DNA of 10,361 bases. Origin: DATFWC01 sp045801465. Lineage in GTDB: Bacteria > Pseudomonadota > Alphaproteobacteria > Rhizobiales > Xanthobacteraceae. A model generated the notes under the pieces. The model was not told where the DNA came from. It did no database searches and saw nothing but the letters and a program-made list of their open reading frames with translations. Position 1 is the first letter of the stretch; every line of letters starts with the position of its first letter. The stretch is taken from positions 1 to 10,361 of the forward strand of contig JBJMSU010000007.1 of the NCBI GenBank assembly GCA_045801465.1, given 5' to 3'. Shown here in pieces: positions 1 through 5,235 of this stretch. A program made the translations under genes and the position numbers.

Positions 1-1
1 G

Positions 2-379
2 CGCTTCGTGCGTGAGGGCCGGTGGGACCGAATCGATCGGGAAAACCTGGCCGAGGAGATCGAGTCGTTGGGGCGCGAGCAATTCAACAAGCTGGAGAGC
101 GCGCTGCGCGTGCTGTTGCTGCACATATTGAAATGGGATCACCAGCCCGACAAGCGCACGCGAAGCTGGGCACTGTCGATCAAGGCGCAGCGGATGGAAA
201 TCGAGGATATCATCGGCGACAATCCCGGTCTCAAGCCGCGTATCGACGAGGCGATCGCGCGCGGCTACCGCAAAGCGCGCGTCGAAGCAATGCGTGAAAC
301 CGGACTGGAGGAGGATCGCTTCCCAACGCTGTGTCCCTACGCTTGGGACGACCTGATGGTGCGAGACATTTCGTTATAA
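2..379 (+). CDS. DUF29 family protein, 5'-truncated by the window edge
   Basis: The frame is already open at base 2 and reads through to a TAA at 377-379, giving about 125 visible residues. The true start is probably upstream of the window, because the GTG at base 8 has no visible ribosome binding site and family members usually begin some residues earlier. DUF29 hallmarks are visible in order: NLAEEIESLGREQ near the start, a hydrophobic LLLHILKW helix, the basic stretch KRTRSWALSIKAQR, and a C-terminal FPTLCPYAWDDL. The family is widespread in cyanobacteria and proteobacteria and has no settled function; I infer a small soluble helical protein. Family assignment is fairly secure, function unknown. 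No co-transcribed gene follows; a GC-rich palindrome lies just downstream. Confidence 0.85.
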   Translation, partial: RFVREGRWDRIDRENLAEEIESLGREQFNKLESALRVLLLHILKWDHQPDKRTRSWALSIKAQRMEIEDIIGDNPGLKPRIDEAIARGYRKARVEAMRETGLEEDRFPTLCPYAWDDLMVRDISL

Positions 380-393
380 AATTACCGTTGGAG

Positions 394-421
394 CCGGGCC
401 GGCCCGGGGGCTTCGGCCGGC
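394..421. repeat. GC-rich palindrome downstream of the DUF29 gene
   Basis: Bases 394-407 form a perfect 14-bp palindrome, ccgggccggcccgg. An alternative 7-bp stem pairs 398-404 with 415-421. It lies 15 bases after the DUF29 stop and could help end transcription, but no run of T follows, so I do not call it a terminator. Confidence 0.35.
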
Positions 422-473
422 ACCTCCCCGCGGTCGTGCGGCCAGGCGGCGATAAGGTCACAGCAGGGGAAAT

Positions 474-499
474 GGAATAGGCTCACCTTCGCGGCTGTT
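474..499 (+). promoter_or_regulatory. candidate EcfG-like promoter of the first GlcG/HbpS gene
   Basis: GGAAT at 474-478 and TGTT at 496-499 are separated by 17 bases, one substitution per element from the EcfG consensus GGAAC-N16/17-CGTT. The same two blocks, with the same spacing, precede the second GlcG/HbpS gene (3398-3428), which supports a shared functional leader. The putative -10 ends 43 bases before the ATG at 543. Inference from motif and conservation only. Confidence 0.4.
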
Positions 500-542
500 A
501 CATTGAAGCCGTACGGTCTTCAGTTACAGGGAGGAGTTCCTC

Positions 543-1031
543 ATGTCCGCCACTGCCGGTCGCCTTGTCCTGGTCGCCCTCGCCTGCGCGGTCGCGGCGC
601 CGGCGAGCGCGCAGCTCCTGCAGCGCAAGGACCTGTCCTACGCAATCGCCAAGACGATCGCGGAAAACGCGCTGGAGGACTGCAAGGCCAGGGGTTATGC
701 CGTCTCGGTCGTGGTGGTCGACCGCGGCGGCGACACCATGGTGGCGCTGCGCGCCGACGATGCCGGCCCGCACACCATGGAGAACGCCCGCCGCAAGGCC
801 TACACGGCGCGCACCTTCCGCATGACCACGGAAGACTTCGTCAAGGAAATGGCGAGCCGGCCGGTGCGGCGCGAGCAGACCACCCTGCCCCACGTGATCG
901 CCATCCCGGGGGGCGTGCCGATCAAGGTCGGCAACGATGTGATCGGCGGGATCGGCCTCTCCGGCTCGCCCGGCGTGGACGAGCCGTGCGTACGGGCCGG
1001 CCTCGACAAGGTCGCGGACCAATTGCGATAA
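543..1031 (+). CDS. secreted GlcG/HbpS-like (DUF336) protein, copy 1
   Basis: A 162-residue protein of the GlcG/HbpS (DUF336) family. Some members of this family bind haem or act as extracellular redox-stress accessory proteins, and others occur in glycolate or diol utilisation loci; which role applies here is unknown. Residues 1-23 form a signal peptide ending in APASA, followed by QLLQRKDLS, so the mature protein should be periplasmic or secreted. Family features are the VSVVVVDRGGD strand, the PHTMENARRKAYTARTF helix, PGGVPIKVG, and VIGGIGLSGSPG near the C-terminus. The start is fixed by an AGGGAGGAG ribosome binding site at 528-536, six bases from the ATG. It has a clear paralogue at 3468-3971; by eye about half the mature residues are identical, and both end in LDKVADQL. 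A general-stress-type promoter may drive it. It appears monocistronic. Confidence 0.9.
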   Translation: MSATAGRLVLVALACAVAAPASAQLLQRKDLSYAIAKTIAENALEDCKARGYAVSVVVVDRGGDTMVALRADDAGPHTMENARRKAYTARTFRMTTEDFVKEMASRPVRREQTTLPHVIAIPGGVPIKVGNDVIGGIGLSGSPGVDEPCVRAGLDKVADQLR

Positions 1032-1102
1032 TATGGCCAGATAAATTTACGGTGATCGCGACAACGGTGAACCAACCGCCGCGTACGATGTTCTAATACC
1101 GC

Positions 1103-1156
1103 CGATTTGAAGTTCCTACAGCGCTTGCCGCGAACTCGTGTAGGAACTTCAAATCG
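1103..1156. repeat. perfect 18-bp inverted repeat with 18-base loop
   Basis: The arm 1103-1120 (cgatttgaagttcctaca) is perfectly complementary to 1139-1156, around an 18-base loop. There is no T tract after it. It could terminate transcription from the first GlcG/HbpS gene, be a dispersed palindromic element, or be an operator for the L,D-transpeptidase gene, since the right arm contains the GGAAC of that gene's candidate promoter. Confidence 0.85.
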
Positions 1157-1167
1157 AAACCAGCATT
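1143..1167 (+). promoter_or_regulatory. possible EcfG-like promoter of the L,D-transpeptidase gene
   Basis: GGAAC at 1143-1147 and CATT at 1164-1167 are separated by 16 bases, one mismatch from GGAAC-N16-CGTT. The -10 ends 44 bases before the ATG at 1212, close to the leader lengths of the two GlcG/HbpS genes (43 and 40). Weakened by GGAAC being part of the inverted repeat 1103-1156. Confidence 0.3.
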
Positions 1168-1211
1168 AGTGAATGCGCGGCGGCGCTTTCCGCCATCCGT
1201 GAGTTCACGTC

Positions 1212-1994
1212 ATGCGTTCGAGGGGCGTGTTTTTCGCGGCGCTGGCGGTGTCGGCGCTGTTTTCTACCGCTGCCTTCGCCGGTGTGACCATCAGCATCGA
1301 CAAGAGCATGCAGCAGATGTCCGTCTCGGTAGATGGCGTCAAGCGCTACACGTGGCCGGTCTCCACCGGACGCGCCGGCTACGCCACGCCCTCCGGCGCC
1401 TACACCCCGTTCCGCCTGGAAGAGGATCATTATTCGAAGGAATGGGACGACGCACCCATGCCGCATTCGATCTTCTTTACCCCCAAAGGCCATGCCATCC
1501 ACGGCTCGTTCGAGACCAAGCGCCTCGGCACGGCGGCGTCGCATGGTTGCGTGCGCCTGGCGCCGAATAATGCCGCAACCTTGTTCGCGCTGGTCAAGCA
1601 GGAGGGCTTAGGCAACACCAAGGTCGTGCTCACCGGTGAAGCCGCGCCGATGGTCGCCCGCCGTCCGGCCCGATCGGAGCCGCAGGGCGAGCCGCTCGAG
1701 CTGCAGCCTAATCAGTCGCGCGCCGCGGCGCGGCCTGCCGATCCGCAACCATACGGGTATCAGCCATACGGCACGCGCTCGGGCTCGCAGCAGCAGTACG
1801 CGGTCGAGCCGCGCTACCGCCAAGAATACCCGGCTCAGCCTCGCTCCCAGCCGGAATACCGCGTTCAGCAGCGCTACCAGCAAGAGTATGCGGCCGAGCC
1901 CCGCTACCGTGAGCCGGCCTACACCCAGCCGTACGACCGTCGGCCAGCCTATGGGCAGCCGCAATACCCGGCGTATCCCCGCTCCCCCTATTGA
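1212..1994 (+). CDS. secreted L,D-transpeptidase (YkuD domain) with Gln/Tyr/Pro/Arg-rich tail
   Basis: A 260-residue periplasmic enzyme of the YkuD family, which forms 3-3 crosslinks in peptidoglycan or attaches outer-membrane proteins to it. Residues 1-23 are a signal peptide ending in STAAFA. The catalytic domain spans about residues 25-145 and has the family motif in full: H97-G98 followed by S110-H111-G112-C113-V114-R115-L116, with Cys113 the expected nucleophile. TGRAGYATPSGAYTPFR upstream is also typical. From about residue 155 the protein becomes a low-complexity tail of repeated tyrosine, glutamine, proline and arginine motifs (RYRQEYPAQPR-like units), probably disordered and perhaps binding the wall or the outer membrane. 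Such tails recur in rhizobial members. The start is chosen because it gives a complete signal peptide; its ribosome binding site is weak. The family is certain; the exact reaction is not. Confidence 0.93.
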   Translation: MRSRGVFFAALAVSALFSTAAFAGVTISIDKSMQQMSVSVDGVKRYTWPVSTGRAGYATPSGAYTPFRLEEDHYSKEWDDAPMPHSIFFTPKGHAIHGSFETKRLGTAASHGCVRLAPNNAATLFALVKQEGLGNTKVVLTGEAAPMVARRPARSEPQGEPLELQPNQSRAAARPADPQPYGYQPYGTRSGSQQQYAVEPRYRQEYPAQPRSQPEYRVQQRYQQEYAAEPRYREPAYTQPYDRRPAYGQPQYPAYPRSPY

Positions 1995-2014
1995 GACCGC
2001 TCAGCGCGCCGTTA

Positions 2015-2089
2015 GAGCCTGATCCCGAAAAGCCTGGTCCGGACCTGATCCGCGCAGGACACGGGGTCTTCGAAAAATGATCACGCTTC
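2015..2089. repeat. degenerate rhizobial-type intergenic palindromic element
   Basis: The segment starts GAGCCTGATCCCGAAAAG and ends CTTCGAAAAATGATCACGCTT, giving imperfect inverted ends (AGCxTGATC). From memory it resembles the abundant GAGCATGATC...GATCATGCTC intergenic element of Bradyrhizobium-like genomes. It lies between the convergent transpeptidase and glycosyltransferase genes. Family assignment is an inference. Confidence 0.4.
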
Positions 2090-2100
2090 ACCAGCAGGCT

Positions 2101-2131
2101 CGTGATGACGATTCGATGAAGCGTCATCACG
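2101..2131. terminator. hairpin between convergent genes, possible bidirectional terminator
   Basis: Arms cgtgatgacg (2101-2110) and cgtcatcacg (2122-2131) form a perfect 10-bp stem with an 11-base loop. It overlaps the stop codon of the minus-strand glycosyltransferase and follows the transpeptidase gene by about 105 bases. No T tract is present on either side, so the terminator role is inferred from position. Confidence 0.4.
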
Positions 2132-3206
2132 CGCTAGCGGATCGCAGCCCACTCGCCGGCGAGGCGTCGGTCGCCGGCACACGCCGCTCGGCGAGCCGGC
2201 GGTAGAGCCCTACATATTCCTCAGCCATGCGGCGGGCGGAAAAGCGCCGTTCGAATCCGGCGCGCACGCGCGCGCGGTCGAGCACGTGCAAGCGGCCGAT
2301 CGCCGCGAGCGCCTCCTCCTCGGAGTCCACCACGAAGCCGGTCACACCGTCGTCGATGATCTCGGGCACCGACCCGCGCCGCATGGCGATTGCCGGCGTG
2401 CCGCATGCCATCGCCTCGATCATCACCAGGCCGAATGGCTCGGGCCAGTCGATGGGAAAGAGGAGCGCCGCCGCCTGAGCAAGAAACGTCTGCTTGCCGC
2501 GTTCGTCCACCTCGCCGACGAACTCGACATCGTCGCCATCGAGCAGCGGCTGCAGCCGCTCCTTGAAATACCGGTTCTCGCCGCGCGGTACCTTGGCGGC
2601 GATGCGCAGGCGCCGCCCCGCCGCCTGCGCCCATCGGATAGCGGCGTCCGGTCCCTTCTCAGGTGCGATACGGCCGAGAAAGGCGAGAGAGCCGTCGGTC
2701 TCGAGCGAGGGCGCCAGCGTGTCGGGCGGCATGCCGTGATAGACCGTGCCGAGCCAATTGAGCTCCGGTAGCGGTAAGCGCTGGCTGTCGGAAATGGAAA
2801 CGAACGGCGCGTCGGGAAAGCTGCGCAGCGTCGGTGCGACGAACGGCAGATCGAGGCGGCCGTGCAGGGTCGTGAGGAAGGGCACACCGAGCCGGCGCAG
2901 CAGCGGCAGGTGCAGCCAATCGACATGGCAGTGAATGACATCGAAACGGGGCGCCATGCTGGCGAGCAGCTCGAGCAGCACGGCGTGGACGGCATTAGGG
3001 TCGGGCCGCGGGCGGCTCAGGCGAACGGCGTGCGGCCAGACCGGAACGAGGGCGGCGCTGGTCACGGAATCGGCGCTGGCGAACAGTGTCACGTCGTGAC
3101 CCGACGCGACCAGTTCCTCGGTCAACCAGGACACCACGCGCTCGGTGCCGCCATAAAGCTTCGGCGGCACGCTCTCGGCGATCGGCGCGACTTGGGCGAT
3201 TCGCAT
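2127..3206 (-). CDS. glycosyltransferase family 4 (GT-B fold)
   Basis: A 359-residue cytoplasmic glycosyltransferase of family GT4, which transfers a sugar from a nucleotide-sugar donor with retention of configuration; acceptor unknown. The N-terminal acceptor domain opens with MRIAQVAP and carries YGGTERVV (residues 18-25), a signature of this subgroup. The C-terminal donor domain has FLGRIAPEKG (176-185), lysine at 205, and the E-x7-E motif with E256 and E264 in PEPFGLVMIEAMACGTP, followed by VPEIIDDGVTGF. Length is normal and the domains are complete. There is no signal peptide or membrane segment. The start is supported by the conserved N-terminus; the ribosome binding site is only moderate. 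An exact EcfG-type promoter lies 74 bases upstream, so stress-induced synthesis of a glycan or glycolipid is plausible. It stands alone and is convergent with the transpeptidase gene. Confidence 0.93.
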   Translation of the reverse strand: MRIAQVAPIAESVPPKLYGGTERVVSWLTEELVASGHDVTLFASADSVTSAALVPVWPHAVRLSRPRPDPNAVHAVLLELLASMAPRFDVIHCHVDWLHLPLLRRLGVPFLTTLHGRLDLPFVAPTLRSFPDAPFVSISDSQRLPLPELNWLGTVYHGMPPDTLAPSLETDGSLAFLGRIAPEKGPDAAIRWAQAAGRRLRIAAKVPRGENRYFKERLQPLLDGDDVEFVGEVDERGKQTFLAQAAALLFPIDWPEPFGLVMIEAMACGTPAIAMRRGSVPEIIDDGVTGFVVDSEEEALAAIGRLHVLDRARVRAGFERRFSARRMAEEYVGLYRRLAERRVPATDASPASGLRSASA

Positions 3207-3280
3207 GCGGCCTGCTGTTGCTCCTGCTGGCGCGCGGTGTGTCTTCGCCTGTCCGGCATTTGCGCCAATCCCACGCCGTC

Positions 3281-3305
3281 AACGAATGTTGGCGCCACCG
3301 GTTCC
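3281..3305 (-). promoter_or_regulatory. EcfG-type (general stress) promoter of the GT4 gene
   Basis: Read on the minus strand, GGAAC (3305-3301), 16 bases, then CGTT (3284-3281) matches exactly the promoter recognised by the alphaproteobacterial general-stress sigma factor EcfG. It is intergenic, correctly oriented, and its -10 lies 74 bases before the glycosyltransferase start at 3206. Confidence 0.65.
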
Positions 3306-3401
3306 AGTCGGCGGCGAAATCGGCAAGCTTGTGGAATCGAAAAAGGCGCCCGGACCGGCAGGGCGCTTGCGCACCGAAAGCCCGCCAAACCATTGGCAAA
3401 T

Positions 3402-3427
3402 GGAATAGACTGGCTCGCGCGGCTGTT
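3402..3427 (+). promoter_or_regulatory. candidate EcfG-like promoter of the second GlcG/HbpS gene
   Basis: GGAAT (3402-3406), 17 bases, then TGTT (3424-3427), identical in elements and spacing to the site before the first paralogue. The flanking blocks aaatggaatag (3398-3408) and cgcggctgtta (3418-3428) recur at 470-480 and 490-500, while the nine bases between the two blocks differ, as expected of promoter elements with an unconstrained spacer. Confidence 0.4.
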
Positions 3428-3467
3428 AGAACCCGAGCCGAACGGCTTCATGAGAGGGAGGATTAAG

Positions 3468-3971
3468 ATGTTGAAGACGCTCTGTCGCCTGAGCCCGGTG
3501 GCGCTCGCCTCGATGCTCGTGTGCACGCTTGCTTCGCCAACCGATGCGCAACTGCTCGCCCGCAAGGACCTGTCGCTGGCCACGGCGCTGACGATCGCGC
3601 AGACGGCCTATGAGACCTGCACGGCGCAAGGATATCGCGTGTCGGTGACTGTCGTCGGCCGCACCGGCGAGGTGCTGGTTCAGCTGCGCGGCGACAACGC
3701 TTCGCCGCACACCATCGAGAACAGTTTCCGCAAGGCCTATACGTCGCGCACGTTCCGCATCCCGTCAGGCGAAATGGTCAAGCGCCTGAAGGACAATCCC
3801 CAGCTCGGCGCGATTCACCTCACGAATGTGATCGCCGCTCAGGGCGCGCTGCCGATCAAGATCGGTGAGGAGGTGATTGGTGCGGCCGGCGTGTCCGGGG
3901 CGCCGGGCGGCGACAAGGATGAGGTCTGCGTGCAGGCGGCGCTCGACAAAGTCGCCGATCAGCTGAAGTAA
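3468..3971 (+). CDS. secreted GlcG/HbpS-like (DUF336) protein, copy 2
   Basis: A 167-residue paralogue of the protein at 543-1031. The start at 3468 is set by an AGGGAGG ribosome binding site at 3455-3461, six bases upstream, and by the signal peptide that begins there (about residues 1-26, ending SPTDA, then QLLARKDLS). The mature part keeps the family features: VSVTVVGRTGE, the PHTIENSFRKAYTSRTF helix, GALPIKIG, and VIGAAGVSGAPGGDKDEVC. Compared with copy 1 the glycine pair in PGG is replaced by QGA, and the C-terminal loop is two residues longer. A periplasmic or secreted small-molecule- or haem-binding role is possible from the family but not shown. It shares an upstream leader with copy 1, so the two are likely co-regulated although separated by two unrelated genes. 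Confidence 0.9.
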   Translation: MLKTLCRLSPVALASMLVCTLASPTDAQLLARKDLSLATALTIAQTAYETCTAQGYRVSVTVVGRTGEVLVQLRGDNASPHTIENSFRKAYTSRTFRIPSGEMVKRLKDNPQLGAIHLTNVIAAQGALPIKIGEEVIGAAGVSGAPGGDKDEVCVQAALDKVADQLK

Positions 3972-4025
3972 CGCGTTATACGGCCGACGAGCTCGGGCCG
4001 ATCAACTCGGGTCGTCCCCGCGGAG

Positions 4026-4206
4026 GCGCATAGGCGCTAAGATAAGCGACCAGCCAGAGTGAACGACCTCTATCCTTCGAGACGCGCCCTTTGGGCGCTC
4101 CTCAGGACGAGGTCTATCCCAGCGATCCTCATGGTGAGGAGCGTCGCGAAGCGACGCGTCTCGAACCACAGGATCGCGTTCACTCCTTATGTTAGCGCCT
4201 ATGCGC
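4026..4206. repeat. 181-bp nested palindromic intergenic element with terminal inverted repeats
   Basis: The ends gcgcataggcgctaa (4026-4040) and ttagcgcctatgcgc (4192-4206) are perfect 15-bp inverted repeats, continued inward by ataag/cttat and agtgaacg (4058-4065) with cgttcact (4177-4184). Inside are a second inverted pair (4076-4086 with 4155-4165), a third (4095-4103 with 4135-4143), and small hairpins at 4084-4098 and 4142-4156. The whole could fold into one branched structure. It has no coding capacity. From memory the core (cctttgggcgctcctcag) belongs to a repeat abundant between genes in Bradyrhizobium-like genomes; the name and copy number cannot be given here. Confidence 0.8.
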
Positions 4207-4258
4207 GGAGGCAGGGACCTATGACCACGTCAAAGCCCATTTCGCAACGTCGGTGGTC

Positions 4259-4302
4259 CCCCGCCTTCGCGGGGCAGGCATAGATTCCCGCTTGCACGGG
4301 AA
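4259..4302 (-). terminator. tandem hairpins downstream of the ParA-like gene
   Basis: Two hairpins follow the minus-strand ParA-like stop codon: ttcccg/cgggaa (4285-4302, 6-bp stem, 6-base loop) and ccccgc/gcgggg (4259-4274, 6-bp stem, cttc loop). They lie 19-62 bases past the stop. There is no clear T tract. They may terminate this gene, or be a further copy of a dispersed repeat. Confidence 0.4.
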
Positions 4303-4320
4303 CGACCCAAGTTCGTCAAA

Positions 4321-4995
4321 TCAAGCGGCGGCCTTGTGCATGACGGCGCCGGAATAGGCGCCTTCGATCGCCTGCACGGACTTGGTGATCGCCGTCCACA
4401 GCCGTCCGATTTCCGCCGCTGCCGCCGAGTCGGCATCGAATTCGCGCGCGCCCTCGCCGGCCGCCAGCGAGATGCAGAAATTCGTCCGCTGCGTGATCTG
4501 GCCGCCCCAGATAGGTACGCGCAGCTTGGCCAGGCCTTCGCGCGCCTGGGTGACGATCGGCGCCTCCTGGTCCTCGCGCTTGACCGGCGCGGCGTTGACG
4601 ACCACCGCATAGGGCTTGCGGGCGGCGCGGCAGGTCTCGATCGTTTCGCGCACCGCGGTGAGGTCGAATACGGTCGGCCGCGTCGGAATGACGACCAGCG
4701 TGGCCGCCTTGATGGCGTCGCTGACGACGGCGGAAACCGTCGGCGGCGTGTCGATGAAGGCCCAATCGTAATCGCGCTTCGCGGCTTTCAAGATCTCCGG
4801 CACTCCGCGCACGCCGCTCTTCAGGATCGGCTCGCCGGTGCCGCGCAGGCCGTGCCACAGGGTCAGCGATCCCTGGGGGTCTGCGTCGATCAACAGGCAG
4901 GGCCGTGACGACTTGTGCACGTGCGCAGCGATATGTGCGGTCAGGGTGCTCTTGCCCGAACCACCTTTACGCGACGCGAAGACGATAACATTCAT
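4321..4995 (-). CDS. orphan ParA/MinD-superfamily ATPase
   Basis: A 224-residue ATPase of the ParA family. The N-terminus MNVIVFASRKGGSGKST contains the deviant Walker A with the signature lysine of this superfamily; LLIDADPQGS is the second motif and WAFIDTPP the Walker B region. The protein therefore likely cycles between ATP-bound dimer and monomer on DNA or membrane to position cargo. The start at 4995 is chosen over an upstream in-frame GTG-type start (5088) because it gives the normal ParA N-terminus and has GGGGAG about nine bases upstream. No ParB, parS-like repeat or replication gene is nearby, so it is an orphan; it could position a protein complex rather than a chromosome or plasmid. 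It also resembles VirC1-type proteins. A CtrA-type site lies 59-74 bases upstream. It sits about 240 bases behind the ABC gene and is probably a separate transcription unit. Confidence 0.9.
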   Translation of the reverse strand: MNVIVFASRKGGSGKSTLTAHIAAHVHKSSRPCLLIDADPQGSLTLWHGLRGTGEPILKSGVRGVPEILKAAKRDYDWAFIDTPPTVSAVVSDAIKAATLVVIPTRPTVFDLTAVRETIETCRAARKPYAVVVNAAPVKREDQEAPIVTQAREGLAKLRVPIWGGQITQRTNFCISLAAGEGAREFDADSAAAAEIGRLWTAITKSVQAIEGAYSGAVMHKAAA

Positions 4996-5053
4996 GGATG
5001 CGCTCCCCAGCGGGTCTCGTGTTAATGAATAAGGAGAACCTGCCCCATTTGTG

Positions 5054-5069
5054 GTTAACGAGCAGTTAA
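5054..5069 (-). promoter_or_regulatory. CtrA-type binding site upstream of the ParA-like gene
   Basis: Minus-strand reading gives TTAA-CTGCTCG-TTAAC, an exact match to the full CtrA site TTAA-N7-TTAAC. It lies 59-74 bases before the ParA-like start, a usual position for CtrA activation or repression. A further TTAA half site is at 5022-5025. Confidence 0.55.
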
Positions 5070-5235
5070 TATGTAAGGAAAAAGACATATCGCGGCCGTT
5101 GCGCGCGTTTGAATTGCAAAAGCAGATTCGGCTCCATTGGATCGCCGCGTTGCTTCTCGCGGGAGATGCGGCACCTCCGCAGTCGTACGGACAAGACGTC
5201 GCGAGCGCGAAATTCTTGCACGACTTGCCGCCCGG

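Noticed and set aside
3411..3424. Sigma-54 promoter before the second GlcG/HbpS gene
   Set aside because: The GG and GC elements are 10 rather than 12 bases apart and are not kept in the first paralogue's leader.
2862..3467. N-terminal extension of the second GlcG/HbpS protein
   Set aside because: It overlaps the glycosyltransferase gene antisense and would bury the signal peptide; the ribosome binding site at 3455-3461 fixes the start at 3468.
4996..5088. Extended ParA-like protein starting at 5088
   Set aside because: It adds 31 unrelated residues, covers the CtrA box, and lacks a ribosome binding site; the start at 4995 gives the standard N-terminus.
5068..5140. Minus-strand 23-codon ORF MEPNLLLQFKRA... 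between the ABC and ParA genes
   Set aside because: No ribosome binding site and it overlaps the CtrA-type site; likely chance.
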